64,000 nt of DNA. Source: CAVTRI01 sp963737075. GTDB lineage: Bacteria; Actinomycetota; Acidimicrobiia; Acidimicrobiales; Palsa-688. The position numbers were made by a program, and so were the translations under genes. Where the stretch lies: positions 2,604,001 through 2,668,000 of the forward strand of contig CAVTRI010000002.1 in the NCBI GenBank assembly GCA_963737075.1, given 5' to 3'. Shown in pieces: positions 51,767 through 60,762 of this stretch (positions are counted from its first letter, which is position 1; each line of letters starts with the position of its first letter). A model generated the notes under the pieces. It was not told the origin of the DNA. It worked only from the letters and a program-made list of their open reading frames with translations, and did not search any database.

Positions 51767-52696
51767 TCAGTCCACGAGCTGGCGGCCAGTGAGCCGGAGG
51801 AACACGTCCTCCAGGCTGGCCCGGCGCACCAGCACACTGGCCGGAGTGAGGCGACGGCCGGCGACCGCCTTGGCAGCGGCGTCGCCGTTGTCGGTGTACA
51901 GCAGGAGCCGATCGGGCAACACCTCGACCCGCTCGGCCAGGTCGGCGACCTTGTCCGCCATCTGCTCGCTCTCGCCGGGGCCGAATCGCAGCTCGACCAC
52001 TTCGCGGGTCGCCCACTCGGCGATCAGCGCCAGCGGGGATCCCTCGGCGGCGATCCGGCCCCTGTCCATCACCACCAGCCGGTCGCAGAGTTGCTCCGCC
52101 TCGTCCATGTAGTGCGTTGTCAGCACCAGGGTCACGCCCTCGGCCTTCAGACGGTACAGGCGGTCCCACAGCGCGTGGCGGGCCTGGGGGTCCAGGCCAG
52201 TGGTCGGCTCGTCGAGGAGCAGCAGATCCGGCTCGTTGATAAGCGAGCGGGCGATCGTCAAACGGCGCTTCATGCCGCCCGACAGCGGCTCGACCCGGTC
52301 GTCGGCTCGATCCGTGAGCTGGGCGAACTCGAGCAGTCGCTCGATGCGAGGCTGCAGCACGCGGCGAGGCAGGTCGAAGTACCGGCCGTACACGTACAGG
52401 TTTTCTCTCACCGTCAACTCGAGGTCGAGGTTGTCTTCCTGGGGAACCACGCCGAGGCGGGCTCGGATGGTGGGCCCATCGTGTGTGGGGTCGAGACCGA
52501 GCACTTCGAGATCGCCAGCGCTTCGAGGCGACACGCAGCCGATCATCCGCATCGTCGAGCTCTTGCCGGCCCCGTTCGGTCCCAGGAACCCGAACGACTC
52601 TCCTGGCGCTACGGAGAAGTCGATGCCGTCGACCGCCCGGAACGAGCCAAACGTCTTGGTCAACCCGCGCGCACGGATCAGGGGCGCGACAGGCAT
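51767..52696 (-). CDS. ABC transporter ATP-binding protein (DrrA/NodI-like)
   Basis: A 309-residue ATPase. Walker A GFLGPNGAGKSST, signature LSGGMKRRLTIARSL, Walker B LLLLDEPTTGLDP and the His switch TTHYMDEAEQL are all present. A C-terminal extension ending in LEDVFLRLTGRQLVD is typical of ABC-2 exporter ATPases. ATG at 52696. With the two permeases it completes an export system. Confidence 0.95.
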   Translation of the reverse strand: MPVAPLIRARGLTKTFGSFRAVDGIDFSVAPGESFGFLGPNGAGKSSTMRMIGCVSPRSAGDLEVLGLDPTHDGPTIRARLGVVPQEDNLDLELTVRENLYVYGRYFDLPRRVLQPRIERLLEFAQLTDRADDRVEPLSGGMKRRLTIARSLINEPDLLLLDEPTTGLDPQARHALWDRLYRLKAEGVTLVLTTHYMDEAEQLCDRLVVMDRGRIAAEGSPLALIAEWATREVVELRFGPGESEQMADKVADLAERVEVLPDRLLLYTDNGDAAAKAVAGRRLTPASVLVRRASLEDVFLRLTGRQLVD

Positions 52697-52778
52697 GCCT
52701 TCCGTTTTACCGTGTCCACTCCCTCTCAGCGGGCAATTTGGGGCTGGGTGCCGGGCCGGGAGAACGAGCTCGGCAGCC

Positions 52779-53504
52779 TCAGCTCTGGACTGGCGTGGTT
52801 GGGCGCGGCGAACGCCGCGGTGGCTGGCGCGGGAAGCGCTGGCCGGCTTCCCACGCCAGGGCGCACGCCGTCGAGCAAAACCGCCACACGCTCCCGTCGG
52901 CGCCGAAACGCGTCGGCATCCCGGTCACGTCGGGCAGCAGCAGGCCGCAGTTGGGATCGGTGACCATCACCTCGGCTACCCCGATCTCTAGACGGCAGGC
53001 GTCGAGCGGCCGGTCGAAACCCTGTGCGGGATAAGGCTCTGTCTCTCCAGCGACTACCCAGCGCGGGGCCAGGCTGGCCACCTCGCGCGTTGCGAGTACC
53101 TCGCCGGGCGAAGCGGCGTCGCACAGGCGGGCGGCCACGTTGGTGGCCCGGCCGATGTAGTCGTCCCCCTCGAACATGATCACCGCCCCCTGGGCCATTC
53201 CGCCGCGCACTTCGAGCGGTACCGCTTCGGGGTCGGTCCTCGCCGCCACCTCCATGACCATGGCGACCACGGCTTCGGCGTCGGCGCCCGACAGCATGGC
53301 GCCGTCACCCAACCACTTGGTCACGCGGACTCCGCGGCGGGCGGCGATCTCCCGCAGAGCGGTGCGGAAGTTGGCCAGGACCACCACCGTGTACTCGTCG
53401 CCGTACGCTTCGGTGAATGCGGTGAACCCGCAGAGGTCCACGAACCCGAAGCAGCGCTCTACTCGCACCGGCCTATCGTCCGCGAGGGAAGCGTCCAGGC
53501 ACAA
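52779..53504 (-). CDS. Class III adenylate/guanylate cyclase domain with C-terminal Cys-rich motif
   Basis: A 241-residue cytoplasmic protein. The cyclase half has FGFVDLCGFTAF (first metal Asp), KWLGDGAML (second metal Asp) and NVAARLCDAASPGEV (transition-state Asn and Arg), so it looks catalytically competent. The C-terminal ~70 residues hold a Cys near CGLLLPDVTG and FCSTACALAWE, which resembles TRASH/YHS-type metal motifs. TTG at 53504 gives this length; GTG at 53468, just before the cyclase core, is an alternative start. Confidence 0.8.
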   Translation of the reverse strand: MCLDASLADDRPVRVERCFGFVDLCGFTAFTEAYGDEYTVVVLANFRTALREIAARRGVRVTKWLGDGAMLSGADAEAVVAMVMEVAARTDPEAVPLEVRGGMAQGAVIMFEGDDYIGRATNVAARLCDAASPGEVLATREVASLAPRWVVAGETEPYPAQGFDRPLDACRLEIGVAEVMVTDPNCGLLLPDVTGMPTRFGADGSVWRFCSTACALAWEAGQRFPRQPPRRSPRPTTPVQS

Positions 53505-53526
53505 GTGCCGGGACGCCAGTCCTCGA

Positions 53527-54750
53527 TCAGACGACCCGGCCGGCCAGGACGAACTCGGACCTGAGCGGGGTTATCAGGACGTTGGTGCCGCTGTGCTGCG
53601 CTTCGACGATCATGCCGCCGCCGATGTACATGGCTTCATGCTGGCTCGGATTAGCCACGAATACGATGTCCCCTGGTTGCAGGGCGGACATCGGGATGTG
53701 CATCACGACCGCATACTGGGCGCCACTGGCGTGGGGGATCGAGATGCCCACCTGCGCGTAGGCCCACATCACCAGGCCCGAACAGTCGAACCCCCAGGGG
53801 CCGGCGCCGCCCCAGATGTACGGAGCCCCCACCCGGCTTTCGGCTGCAGCCACCGCACCGCCTGCTCCGGCTCCCGCGGGTGGTGGCGGGGCCTGCACCG
53901 CCGCCGGTGCCGCGGGCGCCGCGGATCTGGACGAGACCGGGGCGCTAAAACCCCGGGTGGCAGGGGCGGCTACCGTTTGGACCTGCACCGGTTGGTTTAC
54001 CTTCGCCTGCTGGAACCGTTGGGCAGCGGCGAGCTGCGCGGCTTGCTGCTGGGCGGCCTGCTGAGCGCGCACCCGGGCTTGCGCCGCCGCCAGTTCCGCT
54101 GCCCGCTGGGCCGCCTGCTGCTGGGCGATCAGGGTCGCAATCTGTCCCTTGTCCTGGTTGAGCGCCGCCTGTAGCTGGGCTTGGCTGGCCAAGCCGGCCT
54201 GCTTGTCGTGCGCCAGCTGGCTGACCTTCGACTGCAGGTCGCTCTGCTGGGCCTGCAACGCCTGCTTGGCCGATTCGTCTTGCAATGAGGCCAAGTGGTA
54301 CTGGTCCACGGCATCTTGCTGGTTGGTGGCCAACGTGTCGGCGTACTCGCTGGCCAAGAGGCTGGTGGTGGCGTTGCGCAGACTTGTCGGGTTGGCCGTG
54401 AGGCTGTCGGCGCCACCCTGCACGTAGGCCTGAACGGCCGCCTGCTTGAGCTGCTGGCGGGCCCGGTTGGTGGCGGCGTCGGCCTTCGCGACCTGCGCTA
54501 CTGCCTGGGCGACCTTGTGTTGGGCGGCTTGCAACTGGATGCTGGCTTCGTCGTACTGCTGGCTTAGTGCGTCCTCCTGCTGCCCGAGCTGCGTGATCTT
54601 CGCCTCCAGCGCCTGAGCCTGGGCCTGGAGGTTGCCGATCTGGTCGGCTGACGCTCGGGGTACGACGAGACCACAGCTCAAGGCAATGAGCGAAGCCCCT
54701 GTTAGGAATCGTCCCGCGTGCCGACGGAAATCCCACGTGCACGTAGTCAC
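53527..54750 (-). CDS. NlpC/P60 family cell-wall hydrolase with coiled coil
   Basis: A 407-residue secreted hydrolase. Signal peptide (FLTGASLIALSCGLVVPRAS), a ~220-residue Gln/Ala-rich coiled coil, an Ala/Pro linker and an NlpC/P60 domain with Cys in FDCSGLVMWAYAQ and His in SQHEAMYIGGGMIVEAQ. Layout is RipA-like, for cutting wall peptides at division. GTG at 54750. It is a paralogue of the gene at 20412-21821. Confidence 0.9.
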   Translation of the reverse strand: MTTCTWDFRRHAGRFLTGASLIALSCGLVVPRASADQIGNLQAQAQALEAKITQLGQQEDALSQQYDEASIQLQAAQHKVAQAVAQVAKADAATNRARQQLKQAAVQAYVQGGADSLTANPTSLRNATTSLLASEYADTLATNQQDAVDQYHLASLQDESAKQALQAQQSDLQSKVSQLAHDKQAGLASQAQLQAALNQDKGQIATLIAQQQAAQRAAELAAAQARVRAQQAAQQQAAQLAAAQRFQQAKVNQPVQVQTVAAPATRGFSAPVSSRSAAPAAPAAVQAPPPPAGAGAGGAVAAAESRVGAPYIWGGAGPWGFDCSGLVMWAYAQVGISIPHASGAQYAVVMHIPMSALQPGDIVFVANPSQHEAMYIGGGMIVEAQHSGTNVLITPLRSEFVLAGRVV

Positions 54751-54832
54751 AACGGAGCCACAAGCTAGGTGACGGCGCGCGGTCGGTCAAGAATCTTGTG
54801 AAAACGGCCCTCTCACCTGGGGCGATGCCCCT

Positions 54833-56044
54833 TCAGCTGAGGCGTTCGACCACCATGGCCATACCCTGTCCGCCCCCGACGCACATCGACTCCAACCCGA
54901 TGGTCTTGTCCTCGGCCTGTAGCCCGTTGAGCAGGGTGGCCATGATCCGGGCGCCGGTCATCCCGAAGGGATGGCCGAGGGCGATCGCGCCCCCGTGGAC
55001 ATTGAGCTTGTCCCAGTCGATCCCGAGATGGCGGGCGCTCGGCACCACCTGAGCGGCGAAGGCCTCGTTGATCTCCACGAGGTCTACGTCGTCGACGGTC
55101 ATGCCCGCCCGACGCAACGCCTGCCGGCAAGCCTCGATGGGCCCAAGACCCATGATCTCGGGGTCCAACGCCGTCACCCCCGACGACACGATCCGGGCGA
55201 GGGGAGTCACGTTGAGCTCCGCGGCACGGGTATCGCTCATGACGATCACTGCGGCTGCGCCGTCGTTGAGCGGGCAGCTGTTGCCGGCGGTGACCTCGCC
55301 GTCGGGTCGGAAGGCCGGCTTGAGCTCGGCCAGCTTCTCGGCGGTCGTGCCGGGTCGGGGGCCGTCGTCTCGCGAGGCGACCGAGCCGTCGGGCAGGGTC
55401 AGGGGGCTGATCTCCCGCTCGAAGAACCCGTTCTCCTGCGAGGCAACCGCCCGCTGCTGCGAGAGCGCTGCAAAACGGTCCATCTCCTCTCTGGTGACGT
55501 GCTCGAGTTCCCGCACGTTCTCCGCCGTCTGACCCATCGCGATGTAAATGTCCGGCAGGCCCTCTGGCGGCGTCCACGGCTCGGCACCCCCGAGCGCCCG
55601 GTTGGCGCTTCGTTCCTCGGCGGTCCGGAAGTTGGCGTTGTGGGTGTCAGCCATTCCGTCGGCCATGCCTTGCGCGAAACGGCTCACAGCCTCCACGCCG
55701 GCTGCGACGAACACATCACCCTCTCCGGCTTTGATGGCGTGGGCCGCCATGCGGATGGTCTGCAAAGAAGACGAGCAGTACCGGTTGACGGTCGTGCCGG
55801 GAACGCCGGGCAGTCCGGCCAGGAGCGCGACGACGCGGGCCAGGTTGTAACCGGCCTCACCCGCCGGCTGGCCGCAACCGAGCAGCACATCCTCGACGGT
55901 CGCCGGGTCCAAAGCGGGCACCTTGGCGAGGACTGCCTGGACGATCTGGGCCGCCATGTCGTCAGGCCGCATTTCGACCAAAGATCCCTTGAACGCCCGG
56001 CCGATCGGGCTGCGGGCGGTGGCGACGATCACGGGCTCGGGCAT
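54833..56044 (-). CDS. Thiolase family acetyl-CoA acyltransferase
   Basis: A 403-residue thiolase. The nucleophilic Cys is in NRYCSSSLQTIRMAA, the catalytic His in GGAIALGHPFGMTGAR and the second Cys in ESMCVGGGQGMAM. It catalyses the last step of beta-oxidation or acetoacetyl-CoA formation. ATG at 56044 (MPEPVIVATARSPIGRA) is the natural start, 60 bases from the divergent DUF3039 gene. Confidence 0.93.
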   Translation of the reverse strand: MPEPVIVATARSPIGRAFKGSLVEMRPDDMAAQIVQAVLAKVPALDPATVEDVLLGCGQPAGEAGYNLARVVALLAGLPGVPGTTVNRYCSSSLQTIRMAAHAIKAGEGDVFVAAGVEAVSRFAQGMADGMADTHNANFRTAEERSANRALGGAEPWTPPEGLPDIYIAMGQTAENVRELEHVTREEMDRFAALSQQRAVASQENGFFEREISPLTLPDGSVASRDDGPRPGTTAEKLAELKPAFRPDGEVTAGNSCPLNDGAAAVIVMSDTRAAELNVTPLARIVSSGVTALDPEIMGLGPIEACRQALRRAGMTVDDVDLVEINEAFAAQVVPSARHLGIDWDKLNVHGGAIALGHPFGMTGARIMATLLNGLQAEDKTIGLESMCVGGGQGMAMVVERLS

Positions 56045-56103
56045 GACGGGCCTCCTCGGAGTCGCTGAAATTGCCTTTGGAGACACGGTACCCTTCCGGG
56101 GGG

Positions 56104-56379
56104 ATGACCGATCTGACGACCTCGCCGGTCCACACCGATCCGGCTCTCGACGGCGACCACGAGCGCATGGCGCACATCGTGCTCGAGGGCGTCACCACCA
56201 AGGACGGCGACTACGTCTCCGCCGGCCCGTCCGTGGTCGAGGGCATGGTTAACGCCACCCCCGTCGAAGCGCTGTGCGGTAAGCGGTGGGTGCCCGGCCG
56301 AGACCCCAAGCGATACCCGTTGTGCCCGACGTGCAAGGAGATCGCCCAGTCGATGGGCTGGAGGCTCCCGGCCGGTTGA
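56104..56379 (+). CDS. DUF3039 family protein
   Basis: A 91-residue actinobacterial protein. The C-terminal part with EALCGKRWVPGRDPKRYPLC and CPTCKEIAQSMGW contains Cys pairs that could bind zinc. Function unknown. ATG at 56104 follows the purine-rich CCGGGGGG. Confidence 0.85.
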   Translation: MTDLTTSPVHTDPALDGDHERMAHIVLEGVTTKDGDYVSAGPSVVEGMVNATPVEALCGKRWVPGRDPKRYPLCPTCKEIAQSMGWRLPAG

Positions 56380-56447
56380 CGGAGCCAGGCAGGCCTCCGA
56401 GCCGGACAGCGATGGGCGTGGGGAGGAGCCCTACGGAGGGTGAGTAT

Positions 56448-57638
56448 CTAACCAGGCGGCGGGAACGGCGCGCCCTCGGCGATCGATCGCTGGAGTCCCA
56501 TCACCTTTGCCGGCCGCCCGAAGCCCAGGCCGGCCACGATCCGCTCGTCACGTCCGAACGCCACCGCCCACCGGCCTTCCCCCGGCGTGCCGTCGACCAC
56601 AACCGAGGCGTCGCCGTCGACCGTGCGCCCGACGAACTGAATCTTCACGCCGAACTGATCGGACCAGAAATAGGGCACCGGGCCGAACGGTTTCGCTTCC
56701 TGGCCGAGCAGCAGCGTGCGAGCCGCGGCCTCGCCCTGCTCTACGGCATTCGTCCAGTGCTCCACCCGGACCGCCTCGTCGTAGGCGGGGTGCGGCCACC
56801 GGGCGACGTCGCCGGCAGCGACAATGTCGGGGCGCGGCCGGCCGCTGGCCAGGGCGTGCAGACACCTGTCGCACACCACCCCGTCGGCCAGATCAAGGCC
56901 CGACCCCGCGAGCCACGCCGTCTCTGGGCGCACGCCGATGCCCACCACGACCACGTCCGCCAGCACGACCCGGCCGTCGCCGACGCGGACGCCCTCTACG
57001 TGCTCGCCGCCGACGAGGGTCTCGACTGGCGCGTCGAGGAGGATCTGCACGCCGTGCTCGCGGTGCATGTCGGCCACGAGCCGGCCCCATTCGGCACTGA
57101 GCGCCCGGGCGAGCGGTTCGGGCAGCGCCTCGATCACCGCGACGTCCAGCCCCAGCTGGCGGGCGCTGGCGGCCACCTCGAGACCGATGAACCCGGCGCC
57201 GATCACGGCCAGCCGCTGGCCACGGAGCAGATCCTCTCGCAAGGCGGCGGCGTCGTCGACCGTCCGCAGAAGATGGACACCAGGCAGAGCGGGGAGGCCG
57301 GGCAGCGTCCGTGGCGTCGCTCCCGTGGCGATGATCAGCCCGTCGAACGGCAGCGCGTCGCCCCCTTCCAGGCGCACCCGGCGGGCGTCGAGGTCCAAGC
57401 CGGCGGCTCGCGTGCCGAGCCGCCACGTCACGCCGTCCACGTCCTGCGGCAGCGCAAGCGCCTCGGCGGTGGCCTCGACCTTGCCTACGAGCACCTGCTT
57501 GGACAATGGGGGGCGGTCGTAAGGCCGGTGGGCCTCCGCCCCCACCACGGTGATCGTTCCGTCGTGTCCCAGCCGGCGTAGTGTCGCCGCCGCGTTGAGG
57601 CCAGCCAGGGACGCCCCGACGACGACGATCTCGTTCAT
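56448..57638 (-). CDS. FAD-dependent NAD(P)H:ferredoxin/rubredoxin reductase-like oxidoreductase
   Basis: A 396-residue flavoprotein. VVGASLAGLNAAATLRRLGH is the FAD-binding loop, LIIATGATPRTLPGLP the ATG motif, and VIGAGFIGLEVAASARQLG the NADH loop. YFWSDQFGVKIQFVG is typical of ferredoxin reductases of ring-hydroxylating and P450 systems. No partner oxygenase lies nearby. ATG at 57638. Confidence 0.93.
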   Translation of the reverse strand: MNEIVVVGASLAGLNAAATLRRLGHDGTITVVGAEAHRPYDRPPLSKQVLVGKVEATAEALALPQDVDGVTWRLGTRAAGLDLDARRVRLEGGDALPFDGLIIATGATPRTLPGLPALPGVHLLRTVDDAAALREDLLRGQRLAVIGAGFIGLEVAASARQLGLDVAVIEALPEPLARALSAEWGRLVADMHREHGVQILLDAPVETLVGGEHVEGVRVGDGRVVLADVVVVGIGVRPETAWLAGSGLDLADGVVCDRCLHALASGRPRPDIVAAGDVARWPHPAYDEAVRVEHWTNAVEQGEAAARTLLLGQEAKPFGPVPYFWSDQFGVKIQFVGRTVDGDASVVVDGTPGEGRWAVAFGRDERIVAGLGFGRPAKVMGLQRSIAEGAPFPPPG

Positions 57639-57691
57639 CGCGACACGATCCTGAGCCGGCCGCCGCGACCCGGGCGTGTCACCATGGCGCT

Positions 57692-58183
57692 GTGGCCGAG
57701 CCCCCGGAACCCGCGGCGATCCGGGAGTGGTTCGCGGAAGCTCTGCCCGCTGAGTGGGGCCCGGCGGAGGTGGTGGCCGACAGCGACGAGCTGCTCGTCC
57801 TCATCGACCTGCCACCGAGCGAGCAGGACGGCGCTAACGCAGCGGCCGCCTTCCGGGAAGCGACCCGTGACGAACGCATGGCCATCGCTCACAGGGCCGA
57901 AGCCGCATTCGGCCGCAAGGTTTCGTGGGGCGCCCGGTGCGGAGGCGTGACCGTGGCGTTCACGACCGCTTCGGTGCCGGTGATGACCCGGCTCCGGCTG
58001 CCGGAGCGGCAGGTGCTCGACACGCTCATCGACGCCGGGATCGCCCGCACCCGCAGCGAGGCGCTGGCCTGGTGTGTGCGGCTGGTCGGTGACAACGAAC
58101 GCGAGTGGATCGCCGAGCTCCGCAAGGCGTTCGCCCACGTGGCGTCCGTCCGGAAGGCAGGTCCCCGCTCGCGACGCGGCTAG
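57692..58183 (+). CDS. Hypothetical conserved actinobacterial protein
   Basis: A 163-residue soluble protein. IREWFAEALPAEWGPAEVV, EVVADSDELLVLIDLP, TTASVPVMTRLRLPERQVLD and TRSEALAWCVRLVGDNEREW look like a family found widely in actinobacteria, without known function. The segment RLRLPERQVLDTLIDAGIA is ribbon-helix-helix-like. GTG at 57692; its end overlaps the convergent sufU by 4 bases. Confidence 0.7.
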   Translation: MAEPPEPAAIREWFAEALPAEWGPAEVVADSDELLVLIDLPPSEQDGANAAAAFREATRDERMAIAHRAEAAFGRKVSWGARCGGVTVAFTTASVPVMTRLRLPERQVLDTLIDAGIARTRSEALAWCVRLVGDNEREWIAELRKAFAHVASVRKAGPRSRRG

Positions 58184-58650
58184 TTGAGCGACTCGAGCGC
58201 CTGAGCCAGCGTGTTCCACGACAGGGTGGCGCACTTGATCCGCACGGGAAACTTGACCACGCCCTGCAGCGCTTCCAGGTCGCCCAGCTTGACGTCCGGC
58301 GCGCCGGTCTCTTCGACGGGAGCGTCGGTCCCGTCCAGCCGCTGCTCATGAACCGACATCATGGCCTTGAAGGTGCGAATCGTGGCCCGCGCCTCTGCGA
58401 TCGACTTGCCCTTCACCGCCGCCCCCATCATCGACGCCGACGACTGACTGATGCTGCAGCCCTGACCTGACAGCTTGACATCGGTGATCCGGTCGTCGTC
58501 GACCCGGAGATAGATGGTGATCTCGTCGCCGCACAAGGGGTTGAACCCTGTCTCCGACACGGCGGGCGGCACCGGCAGCTCGCCGCGGTTGCGGGGGTTG
58601 CGATAGTGGTCGAGGATGATCTCGCGATAGAGGTCTTCGAGACCGGGCAT
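58180..58650 (-). CDS. sufU: Fe-S assembly sulfurtransferase SufU
   Basis: A 156-residue SufU, which accepts sulfur from SufS. The three metal-binding cysteines are in NPLCGDEIT, SGQGCSISQSS and IKCATLSW, with Asp following the first Cys. GLEDLYREIILDHYRNPRNRG is the family N-terminus. ATG at 58650; upstream sufS ends 22 bases away in the same direction. Confidence 0.95.
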   Translation of the reverse strand: MPGLEDLYREIILDHYRNPRNRGELPVPPAVSETGFNPLCGDEITIYLRVDDDRITDVKLSGQGCSISQSSASMMGAAVKGKSIAEARATIRTFKAMMSVHEQRLDGTDAPVEETGAPDVKLGDLEALQGVVKFPVRIKCATLSWNTLAQALESLN

Positions 58651-58672
58651 CAGTGACAGGGCCTCCAGATGG

Positions 58673-59902
58673 TCAGGAAAACAGCCGGGCCGCGTCCGCC
58701 AGGGCGTCCGCCAGGGCGTCCACGTCGGCCTCGTCGTTGTACACGGAGAAAGATGCACGCGCGGTCGCGGCCACGCCCAAGCGACGCATCAACGGCTTCG
58801 CGCAATGATGGCTGGCCCGGACGCACACCCCGGCCTCATCGAGCACCTGGGCCAGGTCGTGAGGATGGATGTCGCGGAAGCTGAGCGACAGCACGCCGCC
58901 GCGCTGGTCCAAGTCGGCCGGGCCGTGGATCCTGAGATCATCGCCGTAGCGCTCCGTGAGCACGCGCAGCGCATAAGCGGTCAGAGAACGTTCGTGGTCG
59001 CGCACCGCTTCCATTCCCAGTGCGCTCAGGTAGTCGACCGCGGCACCGAGACCGACCGCCTCTGCGATGGGCGGCGTCCCGGCCTCGAACTTCCACGGGA
59101 CGTCGGTCGTCGTGAACCCGTCGAGGCGGACGTCCCGGATCATCTCGCCGCCACCTAAGAACGGTGGCATCTCCTCCAGCAGCTCCCGCCGGGCCCACAG
59201 GCAACCGATGCCGGTGGGGCCAAGCATCTTGTGCCCCGTGAAGCCGTAGAAGTCGGCGCCCAGGGCGGTCACGTCGGTCGGCAGGTGCGGCGTGTGCTGG
59301 GCGCCATCTACCAGGGCCAGCGCCCCGTGGGCGTGGGCGGCGTCCGCCAGCCGGCGGACTGGCGTGAGCGTGCCCAGCACGTTGGACATGGCGGTGAAAG
59401 CGAGCAGCTTGGCGCCCTCGAGCTTCTCGTCCAGGTCGCTCAGGTCGAGCAGGCCGTCGTCGCTGATCCCCAGGTAACGCAGCTCCACGCCTCGCTCGGC
59501 CTTCAGGACAAGCCATGGCACCAGATTGGCGTGGTGCTCCATCTCGGTCAGCACGACGACATCCCCCGGCCTGAGATTCGTTCTGCCCCAGCTGTAGGCG
59601 ACCAGGTTGATGGCTTCGGTGACGTTTTTGGCGAACACCAGCTCGGCGGGATCGCGGGCGCCGACGAACGCTGCCGCCTTGGCCCGGGCTTCCTCAAACC
59701 GGCGCGTCGCTTCCTCGGCGAGCGTGTACACCCCTCGGTGCACGTTGGCGTGGGTCGTCTCGTAGTAGGTCTCCATGGCGTCCAGCACCGCCTGCGGCTT
59801 TTGCGACGACGAGGCCGAGTCCAGGTATACCAGTCGCTTGCCGTGGACCGTGACGTCCAGGATCGGAAAGTCTTTCTTCAGGCGAGGGACATCTATCGCC
59901 AT
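58673..59902 (-). CDS. sufS: Cysteine desulfurase SufS
   Basis: A 409-residue PLP enzyme (class V aminotransferase fold) that releases sulfur from cysteine. The PLP lysine is in GFTGHKMLGPTGIG and the catalytic Cys in RASHHCAKPLMRRLG. LDSASSSQKPQAVLDAMETY and TEMEHHANLVPW are family motifs. ATG at 59902 overlaps the sufC gene by 10 bases, forming a sufC-sufS-sufU operon. Confidence 0.96.
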   Translation of the reverse strand: MAIDVPRLKKDFPILDVTVHGKRLVYLDSASSSQKPQAVLDAMETYYETTHANVHRGVYTLAEEATRRFEEARAKAAAFVGARDPAELVFAKNVTEAINLVAYSWGRTNLRPGDVVVLTEMEHHANLVPWLVLKAERGVELRYLGISDDGLLDLSDLDEKLEGAKLLAFTAMSNVLGTLTPVRRLADAAHAHGALALVDGAQHTPHLPTDVTALGADFYGFTGHKMLGPTGIGCLWARRELLEEMPPFLGGGEMIRDVRLDGFTTTDVPWKFEAGTPPIAEAVGLGAAVDYLSALGMEAVRDHERSLTAYALRVLTERYGDDLRIHGPADLDQRGGVLSLSFRDIHPHDLAQVLDEAGVCVRASHHCAKPLMRRLGVAATARASFSVYNDEADVDALADALADAARLFS

Positions 59903-60636
59903 GCGTCGTAGCCTTCCTCTTCGAGCCGGAGGGCCAGCTCTGGGCCGCCTCGCTCCACGATCCTCCCGTCGACCAGCAGGTGCACCACGTCGGGGGTCAG
60001 GCGGTCCAAAATGCGCTGGTAATGGGTGACCAAAAGCACGCCCAGGTCCGGACGGGACTGCCGCACCTGCTCCACGCCACGGGCGACGACGTCGAGAGCG
60101 TCGATGTCAAGGCCCGAGTCGGTCTCATCGAGGATCGCGAGCTCCGGCTCCAGAATCGCCATCTGGAGGACTTCGTTGCGCTTCTTTTCCCCGCCGGAGA
60201 AGCCCTCGTTGAGGTACCGGGTCATGAACGATGGGTCCATGCCCAGCCTGTCCATCCACTCCATGATCGACAGCCGCAGCTCGAGCACCGACAGGTCGAT
60301 CCCTCTGCGCGCGGAGAGTGCTTGCCGGAGAAATTGGATGACCGGCACGCCAGGGATCTCTTCTGGGTACTGGAAGGCCAGGAAGATCCCGGCCTTGCCC
60401 CGCACTTCGGCCGGCCACGCAGTGATGTCCTCGCCCTTGAAGCGCACTGACCCGGCGGTCACCTGGTACGCCTGGTTGCCAAGCAGAGCGTTAGCCAACG
60501 TCGATTTTCCCGATCCGTTGGGGCCCATCAGGGCGTGCAATTCGCCGGCGCCGACGACCAGGTCCACGCCCTTGAGAATTTCGGCACCATCGACGGCGAC
60601 GTGTAGGTTCACGACTTCGAAGAGCGGCGGCGGCAC
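59893..60636 (-). CDS. sufC: Fe-S assembly ATPase SufC (copy 2)
   Basis: A 247-residue SufC. Walker A MGPNGSGKSTLANALLGN, Q-loop FQYPEEIPGVPV, signature FSGGEKKRNEVLQ and Walker B ILDETDSGLDID. It is closer to standard SufC than the copy at 43488 (for example EEIPGV and EKKRNE). GTG at 60636. It heads the sufC-sufS-sufU operon and is divergent from the debranching enzyme gene. Confidence 0.96.
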   Translation of the reverse strand: MPPPLFEVVNLHVAVDGAEILKGVDLVVGAGELHALMGPNGSGKSTLANALLGNQAYQVTAGSVRFKGEDITAWPAEVRGKAGIFLAFQYPEEIPGVPVIQFLRQALSARRGIDLSVLELRLSIMEWMDRLGMDPSFMTRYLNEGFSGGEKKRNEVLQMAILEPELAILDETDSGLDIDALDVVARGVEQVRQSRPDLGVLLVTHYQRILDRLTPDVVHLLVDGRIVERGGPELALRLEEEGYDAWR

Positions 60637-60762
60637 ACCTCCATCCTATTACTACTACGCTGGTAGGGGAAATACCTTCCGGCATCCAGCTATAGCCGCC
60701 CGTCCCGGCGCGTAGCCGGCTGGCGCGGCCCTCCTCGCTTTCCCCTGTAGGTTGCAGGACCG

